NCBI RefSeq assembly: GCF_000422285.1 | Contig: NZ_AULM01000016.1 | Coordinates: 1 to 64,000, forward strand | Length of the DNA: 64,000 nt | Direction: 5' to 3' | Source: Desulfatiglans anilini DSM 4660 | GTDB lineage: Bacteria > Desulfobacterota > DSM-4660 > Desulfatiglandales > Desulfatiglandaceae | Part shown: piece after piece, positions 1 to 10,252 of the stretch | Layout of the letters: every line of letters begins with the position of its first letter | Numbering within the stretch: position 1 is the stretch's first letter | Program-made: the position numbers and the translations under genes | The notes under the pieces: model-generated | Databases searched by the model: none | The model's input: only the letters and a program-made list of their open reading frames with translations | Told to the model about the DNA's origin: nothing

Positions 1-323
1 AAGAAATCGTCATCGACCGTCCCACCGATATCCAGCAGAATCTGTGTGCCGATAAAGCCTATGATGGCAAACCCGCATTGAAGACCATCGTTGCCCACGG
101 TTATATTCCCCACGTGAAAACACGGGGGGAGGAGCGCCAGGAAAAAAAGCGCAATCCCGCATGGAAAGCCAGAAGATGGGTGGTTGAAGTGAGTCATTCA
201 TGGTTCAATCGCTTCCGTAAAATCCTGGTTCGCTATGAGAAGCTCAGCGATACCTATATGGCTTTGCTGCATATGGCTGCTGCTATCATCGCCTACCGAA
301 AAGTGGGCGTTATTTACGGATAA
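1..323 (+). CDS. IS5-family transposase, C-terminal part (cut by window start)
   Basis: The reading frame is open from the first full codon at base 3 to a TAA at 321-323 and encodes about 106 residues. It contains ADKAYDG, which is the block around the second catalytic Asp of IS5-type DDE transposases. It also contains the RRWVVE...SWFNRFRKILVRYEK block, which carries the catalytic Glu and the R/K spacing of the Y-R-E-K signature. The N-terminal half, including the first Asp, lies outside the window. The enzyme would cut and join insertion sequence ends. The stop codon is only four bases from the stop of the convergent gene at 328, leaving almost no room for a terminal inverted repeat, so the right end of the element is either missing or lies inside that gene. 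Family assignment is firm; completeness cannot be judged. Confidence 0.85.
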   Translation, partial: EIVIDRPTDIQQNLCADKAYDGKPALKTIVAHGYIPHVKTRGEERQEKKRNPAWKARRWVVEVSHSWFNRFRKILVRYEKLSDTYMALLHMAAAIIAYRKVGVIYG

Positions 324-327
324 GATC

Positions 328-1935
328 TTAAACACTCAGCAGGTACCGCAGCTCTTCCTGGACATACTGCAGCCTGTCAAGGTCCTCTTCGCCGATCTTC
401 CCTTCCAGTTCTCTGGCCTTGATCCGCTTTTTCAGATCCTTGAGTTCATTTTCGAGATTGATCACCATATTCAAGGTCTGTGAAGCCACATCCGGAACAG
501 CTTCCTCCTCTGGGGCCTCTTCGTAAGCGACCTCCACCGCCTTGAGGATCAGTCGCTCCTTCCATTTTGGAACGTGAACGGAGAAATGCAGTTCCTCGCT
601 TATCTTTTGAGCCAGCGTTTGCGCGGCCTCAGCCTCTCCATGGACCACGAAGACACGGGGGTTGCTTTCGAAATGGCCGGCCCACTCGAGCAGATCAGCC
701 TGGTCGGCATGGGCGGAAAACCCCCCGATGGTGAAGACGCGTGCGCGCACGGCAACATTCTCCCTGAAGATCTTGACCTGCTTGGCACCGTCCACGATCT
801 TCCGCCCGGTGCTTCCCTTGGCCTGGTAGCCGACGATCACCAGACTGGCGCCTTCCCGCCAGAGATTGTGCTTCAGGTGATGCTTGATCCTTCCAGCCGT
901 GCACATCCCGTTTGCGGCGATTACGATAGCGGAGCCGCGCCTTTCGTTGATGGCGATCGAATCCTTCGTCTCCTGGGTGAAATGCAGGTTGGGCATATTG
1001 AAAGGATCATACCCTTCAGAGACGATAGCGCGTGCCTCGGCGTCATAGCATTTCTTGTTTCTGCGAAAGATTTCCGTGGCTTTGATGGCCAGAGGGCTGT
1101 CGAGGTAGATGGGAATGTCGGGCAGTTTACCCTCACGTTGAAACTGGCCGAGGACATAGAGGATTTCCTGGGTACGTTCTACGGCGAAGGCGGGAATGAT
1201 GATCTTTTCGTTGTGGCGGGTGCTGTAACGGATGGCCTCGAGCAGTTCTTCTTCGCTTTCTTCGAAGGAGCGGTGGCGGCGGTTTCCGTAGGTCGATTCG
1301 AGGAAAAGATAGTCCGCGTCGAAGATTTCATGGGGATCCTTGACGATCAGCTGATCCTTCTTGCCAAGGTCACCGGAAAAGACGACCTTGACCGTCTTTC
1401 CGTTCTCCTCCACCCAGATCTCCAGGATCGAGGAGCCGAGAATATGCCCCGCATTCCTGAGCCGCGCGCGCACACCGGGTTCGATCTCCACCAGCCGGTC
1501 CCGTTCGAGCGGATGGAACAGCTTGAGGCTTGCCTCGGCATCGGCCGTCGTGTACAGCGGTTCGATGGGAGGCTGGGACTGCCGCTTGTTCTTGCGGGTC
1601 TGCCATTCGGCATCCATCTCCTGGATGTGGGCGGAATCGAGGAGCATGATCTCACAGAGCTCTGCGGTGGGGGGAGAGGTGATGATCCTGCCCTGAAAAC
1701 CGTCCTTGACCAGCTTGGGGATGCGCCCGCTGTGGTCGATATGGGCGTGCGTCAAAAAGAGCGTGTCGATGCTTTTGGGGTCGAAGGGCCACGGTTGCCA
1801 GTTGCGGAGTTCGATCTGCCTTCCACCCTGAAAGAGCCCGCAGTCCACCAGGAATTTCTTTCCCTGGACGGTTTCGACGAGATAATTGCTACCAGTGACC
1901 GATCCTGCGCCGCCTAAACACGTTACTCTGATCAT
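328..1935 (-). CDS. MBL-fold beta-CASP metallohydrolase (RNase J/CPSF-like)
   Basis: This 535-residue protein is a metallo-beta-lactamase with a beta-CASP insert, the family of zinc-dependent RNA exo- and endonucleases. The zinc motif is visible as THAHIDHSG near residues 62-70. The later GHILGSS and SGDLG motifs supply further His and Asp ligands. The beta-CASP part has the ESTYGNR block, and the C-terminal GGFSAHADQ and VHGE motifs complete the active site. The last 80 residues are Lys/Glu-rich and probably a helical tail. An AAAGGAG ribosome site precedes the ATG by five bases. It follows the KamA-like gene on the same strand with a gap of about 43 bases, so the two are probably co-transcribed. 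A role in RNA processing is inferred from the family; the substrate is unknown. Confidence 0.9.
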   Translation of the reverse strand: MIRVTCLGGAGSVTGSNYLVETVQGKKFLVDCGLFQGGRQIELRNWQPWPFDPKSIDTLFLTHAHIDHSGRIPKLVKDGFQGRIITSPPTAELCEIMLLDSAHIQEMDAEWQTRKNKRQSQPPIEPLYTTADAEASLKLFHPLERDRLVEIEPGVRARLRNAGHILGSSILEIWVEENGKTVKVVFSGDLGKKDQLIVKDPHEIFDADYLFLESTYGNRRHRSFEESEEELLEAIRYSTRHNEKIIIPAFAVERTQEILYVLGQFQREGKLPDIPIYLDSPLAIKATEIFRRNKKCYDAEARAIVSEGYDPFNMPNLHFTQETKDSIAINERRGSAIVIAANGMCTAGRIKHHLKHNLWREGASLVIVGYQAKGSTGRKIVDGAKQVKIFRENVAVRARVFTIGGFSAHADQADLLEWAGHFESNPRVFVVHGEAEAAQTLAQKISEELHFSVHVPKWKERLILKAVEVAYEEAPEEEAVPDVASQTLNMVINLENELKDLKKRIKARELEGKIGEEDLDRLQYVQEELRYLLSV

Positions 1936-1978
1936 GGATGCTCCTTTCTGTAGGGGCCGCGGCCCGGGACCCCTCGGC

Positions 1979-3073
1979 TTAAAATGGACTCAGGGGATAG
2001 CGGAACGTCTGCCCGCGGTAGTTTTTCACCTCGAGCGAATTCGACCCTCTGCTTTCGACATATTGAGGGAGAAGAGGGATTTTGCCGCCGCCCCCCGGCA
2101 GGTCTATGGCGAAGTGGGGCAGACACAGGCCGGAGGTGTGCCCCTGTAATTCTCGTATGATTTCGATTCCTTTTTCGATGGGGGTCCAAAAATGAGCAGT
2201 CCCTCTGGCTAGATCGGCCTGGAACAGATAATAGGGCCGGACGCGCACCATCAGGAGTTTCTGCATCAGTTCGCGCATGGTGCCGGGGTCGTCGTTGACG
2301 CCTCTGAGCAGCACGGTTTGGCAGCCCAACGGGATGCCCGCATCGGCAAGGCGCGCGCAAGCCGCCCCCGCTTCCGGGGTGAGTTCAGCCGGGTGGTTGA
2401 AGTGGGTGTTCAGAAACAAGGGATGAAATTGCTTTAGAAGATCGGCCAGGCGTTGGGTGATCCTGTGGGGCAGCGTGCAAGGGACCCTGCTGCCGATGCG
2501 GATGATCTCGACATGGCTGATGGCCCTCAGGTCTGAGAGGATTTCCCCCAGCCGTTCGTCTGAAAGGAGGAGGGGATCCCCTCCGGATAGAAGCACGTCG
2601 CGGATTTCTTCATGCCGGCGGATGTAGGCCAACCCGGTTTCGATGGTGGCGTCGTTCACCATTGAAGGGCGACCGACCTTCCTTTTGCGATTGCAAAACC
2701 GGCAATACATGGCGCAGGAGGCCGAGACCAGGAACAGCACCCGATCAGGGTATCGGTGCGTCAGGCCGGGTACGGGCGAAAACGCCTCTTCTGCCAGGGG
2801 ATCGTCCAGGCCGTCATCGAGGCGGATCTCGCGGAGGTCCGGTATGCACTGCCGGTAGATAGGATCGTGCTTTTGACGGATCAACCCGAGGTAATACGGA
2901 TTGATTCGCATGGGGTAACGCTCGGTGACACGGTTGAGTTCATCGGCGTCAAGTCCGAAAAGATCAGCGATCATGCCCGCGCCGGTGACGCTTTCGGCAA
3001 GGATCTCCTCCCAGGGCGAGTTTGTCGGCCCTGAATTCATCGATGCAAGGGGAATGTGTCTTCGGAGTTTCAT
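1979..3073 (-). CDS. KamA-family radical SAM aminomutase (lysine 2,3-aminomutase-like)
   Basis: This 364-residue protein belongs to the PLP- and SAM-dependent lysine 2,3-aminomutase family. The radical SAM cluster motif is CAMYCRFC (Cys120, Cys124, Cys127). The LSGGDPLLLSD block is typical of KamA/EpmB/AblA. The PLP-binding Lys lies in GGGGKIP near residue 338, and HFDL-like residues follow the usual order. It is shorter than clostridial KamA (about 416 residues) and close to the EpmB length, so it could make beta-lysine for osmoprotection or modify a protein lysine. No AblB acetyltransferase and no EF-P gene lies beside it, so the substrate stays open. The start at 3073 has only a weak ribosome site; Met12 is an alternative. 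Confidence 0.85.
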   Translation of the reverse strand: MKLRRHIPLASMNSGPTNSPWEEILAESVTGAGMIADLFGLDADELNRVTERYPMRINPYYLGLIRQKHDPIYRQCIPDLREIRLDDGLDDPLAEEAFSPVPGLTHRYPDRVLFLVSASCAMYCRFCNRKRKVGRPSMVNDATIETGLAYIRRHEEIRDVLLSGGDPLLLSDERLGEILSDLRAISHVEIIRIGSRVPCTLPHRITQRLADLLKQFHPLFLNTHFNHPAELTPEAGAACARLADAGIPLGCQTVLLRGVNDDPGTMRELMQKLLMVRVRPYYLFQADLARGTAHFWTPIEKGIEIIRELQGHTSGLCLPHFAIDLPGGGGKIPLLPQYVESRGSNSLEVKNYRGQTFRYPLSPF

Positions 3074-3702
3074 GTCAGGTCCGGACGCGGCTGCGGACAG
3101 CCTGGAAAAAGCGCCAGGCGCATCGTTTTTTCAATGGATGCCTTTCGGTTCGGGACGATTTCCGGGAAAGAGCCGGGCCGACAGGATTCTTTCCCCTCGA
3201 TGGATTTCCCATAGGCGATTCCCGTCGCCCAACCAATACCGCCAAGCCTTTCCAGGGAGGAAGGGCTGGTGCAGGAAGCCTCGGCGCAGCGCAGGGCGCT
3301 TCTGTTTTCAGACGGGGAGAAAAGGTTTTCTCCGCCGGCGGGACCCGAGCGGCCGCAGAATCGTCTCAGGGATCGGGGTTACCATAGAATACAGCCCGGT
3401 GTATTGCAAGTTCTGCTTTTTGGTTGATGAAAGACGCCGAAAAACATAGCATGGATAGGGTTCGAAGGTGGTTCGCTCATGGGTGTCCGCCCGGAGATGG
3501 TCTGCCGGCGCAACCCGTTTTTCAGGCGCCTATCCAGATGTCCAGAGGCTGACTAGCTTGACTCGATGGGCGCCGCTCCGCACCTGCGCTTTTTTCACGC
3601 GTTTTTTGCCCGTTGGATGGGTTGTTTTGAGATAGGGAATGCGGCGGCGCGCCGGGGACGTGCGTGCGTGCGGAAGGAAGTCATTGGGGATGGGGAGGTG
3701 TC
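3074..3702. other. Intergenic region between kamA-like gene and ftsH
   Basis: About 630 bases separate the divergent kamA-like gene and ftsH. I see no convincing gene, tRNA or long palindrome on either strand. The open frames here have no ribosome site and no family features. The promoters of both flanking genes should lie here, but no strong -35/-10 pair stands out. Confidence 0.4.
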
Positions 3703-5511
<1,809 letters not shown>

Positions 5512-5586
5512 GGCGGCATCCGATCGATGCCTCGGGCATCTCCTAAGGTTTGGAAGCCGGGGGATCGAGGCTGCGGTCTCCGATGG

Positions 5587-6174
5587 CTAACGGCTCAGTG
5601 CCCTTGCGAGGTCTTGGCCTGCCTCCCGCGCTGCCGAAAGGTATTCAGGGTGTTGAAGAACGTCGCCCTCGAAGTCCAAGCCCCTGAACAAGACCGTCCG
5701 ATAGAGCTCCATGTCCAGGACATCGAAAAAATATTTCACTGTCAGCAAGGGGCCGTCGAAAAGTTTTTTCCCCTGCGTTGCGCCTACAGAGATGAACAGG
5801 CCTTTGCGCTTGGCGGTCCACCGGCCCGGAGACACCTTGTCGATCCAATATTTTTTGACCCAGAGCGATTGGCAGCGGTCAATGAGGCATTTGGCGAGGG
5901 CGCTCACGCTGTAGAAGAATATAGGCGAGGCGAGCATGAGACCTTGGCTTTCCAGCATCTTGTCGTAGAGGGCTTGAAAATCGTCTTGAATGACGCAGCG
6001 CCCGTCTTTCTTGCAGCCGTAAATCTCAAGGCAGGGTGATATCTTGCAATCCCTGAGAATGACCTTTTCAACCTCGGCGCCGTTCGAGAGCGCCCCTTCC
6101 ACCGCTTGGTCGAGGAGGGTGGAGGTGTTTCCTTTTCTTCTGGGGCTTCCGTAAATGGCCAGAATTTTTGCCAT
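5587..6174 (-). CDS. Flavodoxin-fold NAD(P)H-dependent oxidoreductase (Isf-like)
   Basis: This protein of about 195 residues has the FMN reductase/flavodoxin-like fold. The N-terminal KILAIYGSPRRKGNT binds the FMN phosphate, and ASPIFFYSVSALAKCLIDR is the conserved loop of the flavodoxin_2/FMN_red group. A cysteine-rich stretch (C-x4-C-x5-C-x5-C, residues about 44-62) lies where iron-sulfur flavoproteins carry their cluster, although the spacing is wider than the classic compact motif. It probably shuttles electrons between a low-potential donor and an unknown acceptor. I chose the ATG at 6174 because GAGGTG sits six bases upstream; a GTG nine bases earlier is possible. It is alone on its strand. 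Confidence 0.85.
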   Translation of the reverse strand: MAKILAIYGSPRRKGNTSTLLDQAVEGALSNGAEVEKVILRDCKISPCLEIYGCKKDGRCVIQDDFQALYDKMLESQGLMLASPIFFYSVSALAKCLIDRCQSLWVKKYWIDKVSPGRWTAKRKGLFISVGATQGKKLFDGPLLTVKYFFDVLDMELYRTVLFRGLDFEGDVLQHPEYLSAAREAGQDLARALSR

Positions 6175-6392
6175 GGCAGGCACCTCATTTTTGTGTGGTG
6201 TTCCGGTCTGTCTGCTGTGTGAAACGGTGTGAAAAAAAGACTAACAGCAGGCTGCGGTTCGCAGCCGTCTAAGCCCCTCTTTTAATGGGGTGTCGGGAAA
6301 AGATCAAGGCAATTCATGTCTGGTGGTGGCGTGCGATGCAGGATCACGGACTGTGAGCGGGTACGGATCCGTGTTCGACCGTGGGAGACGGC

Positions 6393-7538
6393 ATGACGAG
6401 AAGTGACGGTCAGGAGCTGGGCTATGAGGCGCGGGAGTCTGCCGGGGGGGAATGGACGTTTGCCCTGACGGGCCGGATCGATGCCGGCAGTGCCGGCCGC
6501 CTCCTTTCCGAGATCGATCATTTGCTGAGGGAAAAGAAGCCCCTGCGTGTCACTTTGGATCTAAGCGGCGTTCAGTATATGGATGATTTCGGCGTTTTGC
6601 TGCTGCTTGAGCTGAAGCGCCATGGTCCAACAGGTGAGGGCGCTTTTCGCATCCTAAACCCTGGCCCGAAGATTCAAGAAATCCTCGATATGATGGATTT
6701 CGAGGCCCTGGCGGAGGAGCACGCCGCCTTGAAGAAGAAGCGCCCTCCAAACGCCTTGGTGCGTTTGGGGGAGGCGAGTATCCGGCAGTTTTCCGAGGGC
6801 CGTTTCGCGCTTTCCTTCCTTGGAGATGTGTGCCTGGCCTTGGGCTATGTCATCCTGCACCCGCGGAGCCTCAGAGGCGAGGACACGATCCAGGCCATGC
6901 AGCGGACGGGTGTGGATGCGGTCCCGATTGTCGGTTTGATCAGCCTTCTATTGGGGCTGATCATGGCCTTCATGTCCGCCGTTCAGCTGGAGCAGTTCGG
7001 CGCCAATATCTATGTCGCTTCGCTGGTGAGTCTTGCCATGGTGCGCGAACTCGGGCCCATCATGACCGCCATTCTCGTGGCCGGGCGTTCCGGCTCCTCT
7101 TACGCGGCAGAGATCGGCACCATGAAGATCTCCGAGGAGGTGGACGCGCTCTACAGCATGGGCTTCAACACGACGCGGTTCCTCGTTGTCCCCAAGATCC
7201 TGGCTTCCGTTCTGGTGGTTCCCGTGCTCACCCTGTTTTCAGACCTTTTTGCCATCTTCGGGGGGCTGGTCGTGGGGGTGTCCATGTTGAATCTGACGGC
7301 GGGCGCCTACATCGATCAGACCATTCGAACCCTGTCCCTTTTCGATGTCAGTTGGGGGTTTTTCAAGAGCGCGGTCTTCGGCCTTCTGATCGCCTATGTG
7401 GGTTGCCTGCGGGGTTTCCAGGTGCGCGGCGGAGCCGCGGCTGTCGGCCAGGCCACCACGTCTGCTGTTGTGAGCGGCATCTTTCTCATCATCTTGTTCG
7501 ACTCTATCTTTGCTGTGATACTGACCTATTGGGGATAG
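6393..7538 (+). CDS. mlaE: MlaE-family ABC lipid transporter permease with N-terminal STAS domain
   Basis: This is the permease of an Mla-type phospholipid transporter at the inner membrane. Residues 1-100 form a STAS domain (LDLSGVQYMDDFGVLLLLELKRHG), the role played by the separate MlaB protein in Escherichia coli. The rest is an MlaE permease with five to six membrane helices and the conserved block LGPIMTAILVAGRSGSSYAAEIGTM in two pieces. The ATG at 6393 has GGGAG six bases upstream; a GTG at 6381 is an alternative. It leads a four-gene operon with the ATPase, the MCE protein and a lipoprotein, with gaps of 6, 8 and about 160 bases. The direction of lipid movement cannot be told from sequence. 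Confidence 0.92.
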   Translation: MTRSDGQELGYEARESAGGEWTFALTGRIDAGSAGRLLSEIDHLLREKKPLRVTLDLSGVQYMDDFGVLLLLELKRHGPTGEGAFRILNPGPKIQEILDMMDFEALAEEHAALKKKRPPNALVRLGEASIRQFSEGRFALSFLGDVCLALGYVILHPRSLRGEDTIQAMQRTGVDAVPIVGLISLLLGLIMAFMSAVQLEQFGANIYVASLVSLAMVRELGPIMTAILVAGRSGSSYAAEIGTMKISEEVDALYSMGFNTTRFLVVPKILASVLVVPVLTLFSDLFAIFGGLVVGVSMLNLTAGAYIDQTIRTLSLFDVSWGFFKSAVFGLLIAYVGCLRGFQVRGGAAAVGQATTSAVVSGIFLIILFDSIFAVILTYWG

Positions 7539-7544
7539 ACATCC

Positions 7545-8303
7545 ATGGCGGCAACCGCGCCTGTCATCCAGGTGAAAAATCTGACGGCCCGTTACGGCGA
7601 AGTGACGATCCTGGACAGCGTATCCTTTGAGATACGGGAGGAAGAGATCTTCGTGATTCTTGGGGGCAGCGGGTGTGGAAAGAGCACCCTGCTCAAACAT
7701 GTCATCGGTCTGATACCTCCCTATTCGGGAGAGGTTCTGATCGAGGGGGAGGATATCGTAAAGTGCAGCGAGGTGCGATTCCGGGAGATTCTCAAGAAAT
7801 TCGGGGTGCTTTTTCAGAGCGGGGCCCTCTTTGGCTCCATGACGCTGGCCGAGAACATCCTTTTGCCCGTCGAAGCCTATACGGATCTGCCGAAGGGGGC
7901 CATGGAGACCCTGGTCCGCATGAAGCTGCGGCTGGTCCATTTGGGGGGCTATGAAAACCACCTGCCTTCCGAGTTGAGCGGCGGGATGAAAAAACGGGCC
8001 GGTCTGGCAAGGGCCATGGCCCTGAATCCAAGGATTCTTTTTTTCGATGAACCGTCTGCAGGCCTCGATCCAGTGAGTGCAGCGGAGCTGGACCAATTGA
8101 TTCTCAAAATCAATCGCAGTCTTGGAACGACCATGGTCATCGTCACCCACGATTTGGCCAGTATTTTCAACGTGGCACAGAGGGTGATCATGCTGGACAA
8201 GCGAGCGAAGGGCATTATCGCCGAGGGAGACCCTGTTTATCTTCGGGATCATCACCCCGATCCATTTGTCAGACAGTTCTTCAACCGCGAAGCTGAGGAG
8301 TAA
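7545..8303 (+). CDS. mlaF: MlaF-family ABC transporter ATP-binding protein
   Basis: This 252-residue ATPase would power the MlaE permease encoded just upstream. It has Walker A GGSGCGKST, signature LSGGMKKRAGLARA, Walker B ILFFDEPSAGLD and an H-loop THDLAS. The AGLDP form after Walker B and the short length are typical of MlaF/TTG2A proteins. The start lies six bases after the permease stop, so translation is probably coupled. Confidence 0.95.
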   Translation: MAATAPVIQVKNLTARYGEVTILDSVSFEIREEEIFVILGGSGCGKSTLLKHVIGLIPPYSGEVLIEGEDIVKCSEVRFREILKKFGVLFQSGALFGSMTLAENILLPVEAYTDLPKGAMETLVRMKLRLVHLGGYENHLPSELSGGMKKRAGLARAMALNPRILFFDEPSAGLDPVSAAELDQLILKINRSLGTTMVIVTHDLASIFNVAQRVIMLDKRAKGIIAEGDPVYLRDHHPDPFVRQFFNREAEE

Positions 8304-8311
8304 AACGGCTG

Positions 8312-9319
8312 ATGGCATCTCAAAAGACCAAATTTACGGTCGGGCTTTTTGTCGCCTCCGGAATTGCGATGGTCATCGTAGCGTTTATCTGGCTGGGCAT
8401 GAGCCGCGTCTTGGAAAAGGGCCGTCACTATGTAACCTATTTCGATGAATCGGTGCAGGGCCTGGGGCGTGATTCACCGGTCAAATACAGAGGGGTTTCC
8501 ATCGGGAGGGTGGTCAAGATCGATGTGGCGCCGGATTCGAGGCTGATCGAGGTCCTCATGAACATCGAAACCGGTTTGAGCCTCGATCAGGACATGGTGG
8601 CCCAGTTGAATCCTGTGGGAATCACCGGGGCGATGTTTGTCCAGATGGATCGCAAAGATCCGGGGGAGCCGGACTTTTCGCCGCGCATCGATTTTTCTCC
8701 GGAATATCCTGTGGTGGCATCCAAACCCTCTGAAATCGGCAAGCTGTTCAGGAGCATTGACGAGATTCTCAGCCAGATGAAAAAATTGGACCTCGAAGCG
8801 GTATCGAACCGCATCATCATGACCCTCGATCATGCCAACAAACTGATGACGGATGCGCACATTCAAGAAATTGCCGCGGAGGTCGAATCGTCGCTGAAAG
8901 AGGTGAACCGGATGCTCAAAGACGACCGGTTCAAGCGCATCGGTGCTTCCCTCGAACAGTCAGCCGCCGCCTTCGCGACGCTGCTCGATAAGAGCCACAC
9001 GACGGTTGAACAGATGGGGGCAACCCTTGCCCGTGTGGACCGGATCGTCGAGCACAGTGAAAAGCCGCTCGAGGAGACCGTATTGGAGCTGCGCACTGCG
9101 GTCGACCGGGCCAACGAGCTTTTTTCGAAAGGCGTTGTGTTGATGGATGGTGCAGGATCGGGATTCACCTATTTGAAAGGGAGCCTGTTGACCATTGGCC
9201 AGAATCTGGAAAACGCCAGCGAAAACCTGAATATCGTCCTTGAAAACCTGGCCAATGAGCCTGCTCGATTTCTGCTGGCCGAGCCCCCGCCGCCGCGGGA
9301 ATTGGAGCACCAGCCCTGA
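8312..9319 (+). CDS. mlaD: MlaD-family MCE-domain lipid-binding protein
   Basis: This 335-residue protein has one N-terminal membrane helix (residues about 10-30) and an MCE domain starting near VTYFDESVQGLGRDSPVKYRGVSIGRV. MCE proteins form periplasmic rings that carry lipids. The rest (about 150-320) is a long helical region with heptad-like spacing, longer than in E. coli MlaD (183 residues) and closer to the longer MCE proteins that form needle-like tunnels. A GAGGAG ribosome site overlaps the end of the ATPase gene. The C-terminus ends in a Pro-rich tail. Operon position with the permease and ATPase makes the role secure; the lipid is not known. Confidence 0.92.
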   Translation: MASQKTKFTVGLFVASGIAMVIVAFIWLGMSRVLEKGRHYVTYFDESVQGLGRDSPVKYRGVSIGRVVKIDVAPDSRLIEVLMNIETGLSLDQDMVAQLNPVGITGAMFVQMDRKDPGEPDFSPRIDFSPEYPVVASKPSEIGKLFRSIDEILSQMKKLDLEAVSNRIIMTLDHANKLMTDAHIQEIAAEVESSLKEVNRMLKDDRFKRIGASLEQSAAAFATLLDKSHTTVEQMGATLARVDRIVEHSEKPLEETVLELRTAVDRANELFSKGVVLMDGAGSGFTYLKGSLLTIGQNLENASENLNIVLENLANEPARFLLAEPPPPRELEHQP

Positions 9320-9480
9320 AGACGGCGCAGTGCTTGTCGGGATCTGGAATTTAAGGAAAGGACAAGGGGGTTCTTACCGGCAGAGAGCCATGAATCCTGC
9401 CGGCCGGGGATGGGCGAAGGAAGGGTGTGCAGGCGGCTTTGCCCGTTGATTTTTTTCCATCGCGAGAAAGGGATGTGCTG

Positions 9481-10101
9481 ATGGTGAGATTCGGTTATAG
9501 CGCTGTTGCTGTGCTCCTAGGGATCCTTCTCTTTGGTGGATGTCTGAAGCTCCAGCGGCCCGAGAAGCCGGTTCGATTCTACACCTTGGAGTATGCCGAG
9601 CCGGAGCTCAGGCTCGATAAGCCGCTTGGCTCCATCCTTCAGGTAAACCGCTTCAGGGTTGCGCCGACGTATAACACGCGGCGGATGATTTACCGGGAAG
9701 GCGACTTCCGTCGTGATGCCTATGTTTATAGCCAGTGGCGGGATAATCCAGGGGACATGGTGTCGTACTTCCTTGCCAGGGACTTGCGGGGATCCGGATA
9801 TTTCAACGCGGTCGTTCCTCACCGCACTCAGGCGGGTGTTACCCATGTCCTGGAAGGCTACGTGGAAGAATTCTTCGAGTGGGACTTCGAGGAGGGATGG
9901 GAGGCCGTGTTGACCGTTTCGATTACCCTGACGAAGGCCCTGGAACCGGATGTCAGCCAAAAGGTGGTACGGCAGAAGACCTACCGTGTGAGGGAGCCTT
10001 TTCAGGAAAAAACCCCTACGGGTTTAGCGGCCGCCATGAGCCGCGCCATGCGGGCAGTCTCGCGGCAGGTGATCGAAGACGTCTACAACGCGCTTCGTTA
10101 G
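9481..10101 (+). CDS. ABC-type transport auxiliary lipoprotein
   Basis: This 206-residue protein starts with a lipoprotein signal peptide; the lipobox LLFGGC puts the lipidated Cys at residue 21. The body matches the ABC-type transport auxiliary component family (PqiC/YmbA-like): RFYTLEYAEPELR near the N-terminus, VNRFRVAPTYNTRRMIYREG, and a C-terminal helix AMSRAMRAVSRQVIEDVYNAL. Such lipoproteins sit in the outer membrane and dock MCE tunnels. I chose the ATG at 9481 because it starts the signal peptide; an upstream in-frame start adds 18 residues without a signal. About 160 bases separate it from mlaD, but it runs in the same direction and ends the operon. Confidence 0.88.
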   Translation: MVRFGYSAVAVLLGILLFGGCLKLQRPEKPVRFYTLEYAEPELRLDKPLGSILQVNRFRVAPTYNTRRMIYREGDFRRDAYVYSQWRDNPGDMVSYFLARDLRGSGYFNAVVPHRTQAGVTHVLEGYVEEFFEWDFEEGWEAVLTVSITLTKALEPDVSQKVVRQKTYRVREPFQEKTPTGLAAAMSRAMRAVSRQVIEDVYNALR

Positions 10102-10146
10102 CGATCCCTCTTGGGGAGGGTTTCTTGGCCCTCGAGAAAAGCGATG

Positions 10147-10174
10147 GCCGGCCCGCAATCCTTTGCGGACCGGC
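10147..10174. terminator. GC-rich hairpin between convergent genes
   Basis: GCCGGCCCGCAA pairs with TTGCGGACCGGC around a four-base loop, with one mismatch. It lies between the end of the Mla operon and the end of the convergent NlpC/P60 gene. No clear T-run follows, so it is a possible bidirectional terminator rather than a proven one. Confidence 0.4.
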
Positions 10175-10252
10175 TGCGCGGTGTGCCTGCCGCTTGGCCC
10201 AGGCCTTTGTGAGAGGCGCAAGCCTCAGGCGAATAGGGAGGATCTCGCTGCG

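Noticed and set aside
574-1917. Plus-strand open frame of 447 codons opposite the metallohydrolase
   Set aside because: Shadow of a gene with all beta-CASP motifs on the minus strand.
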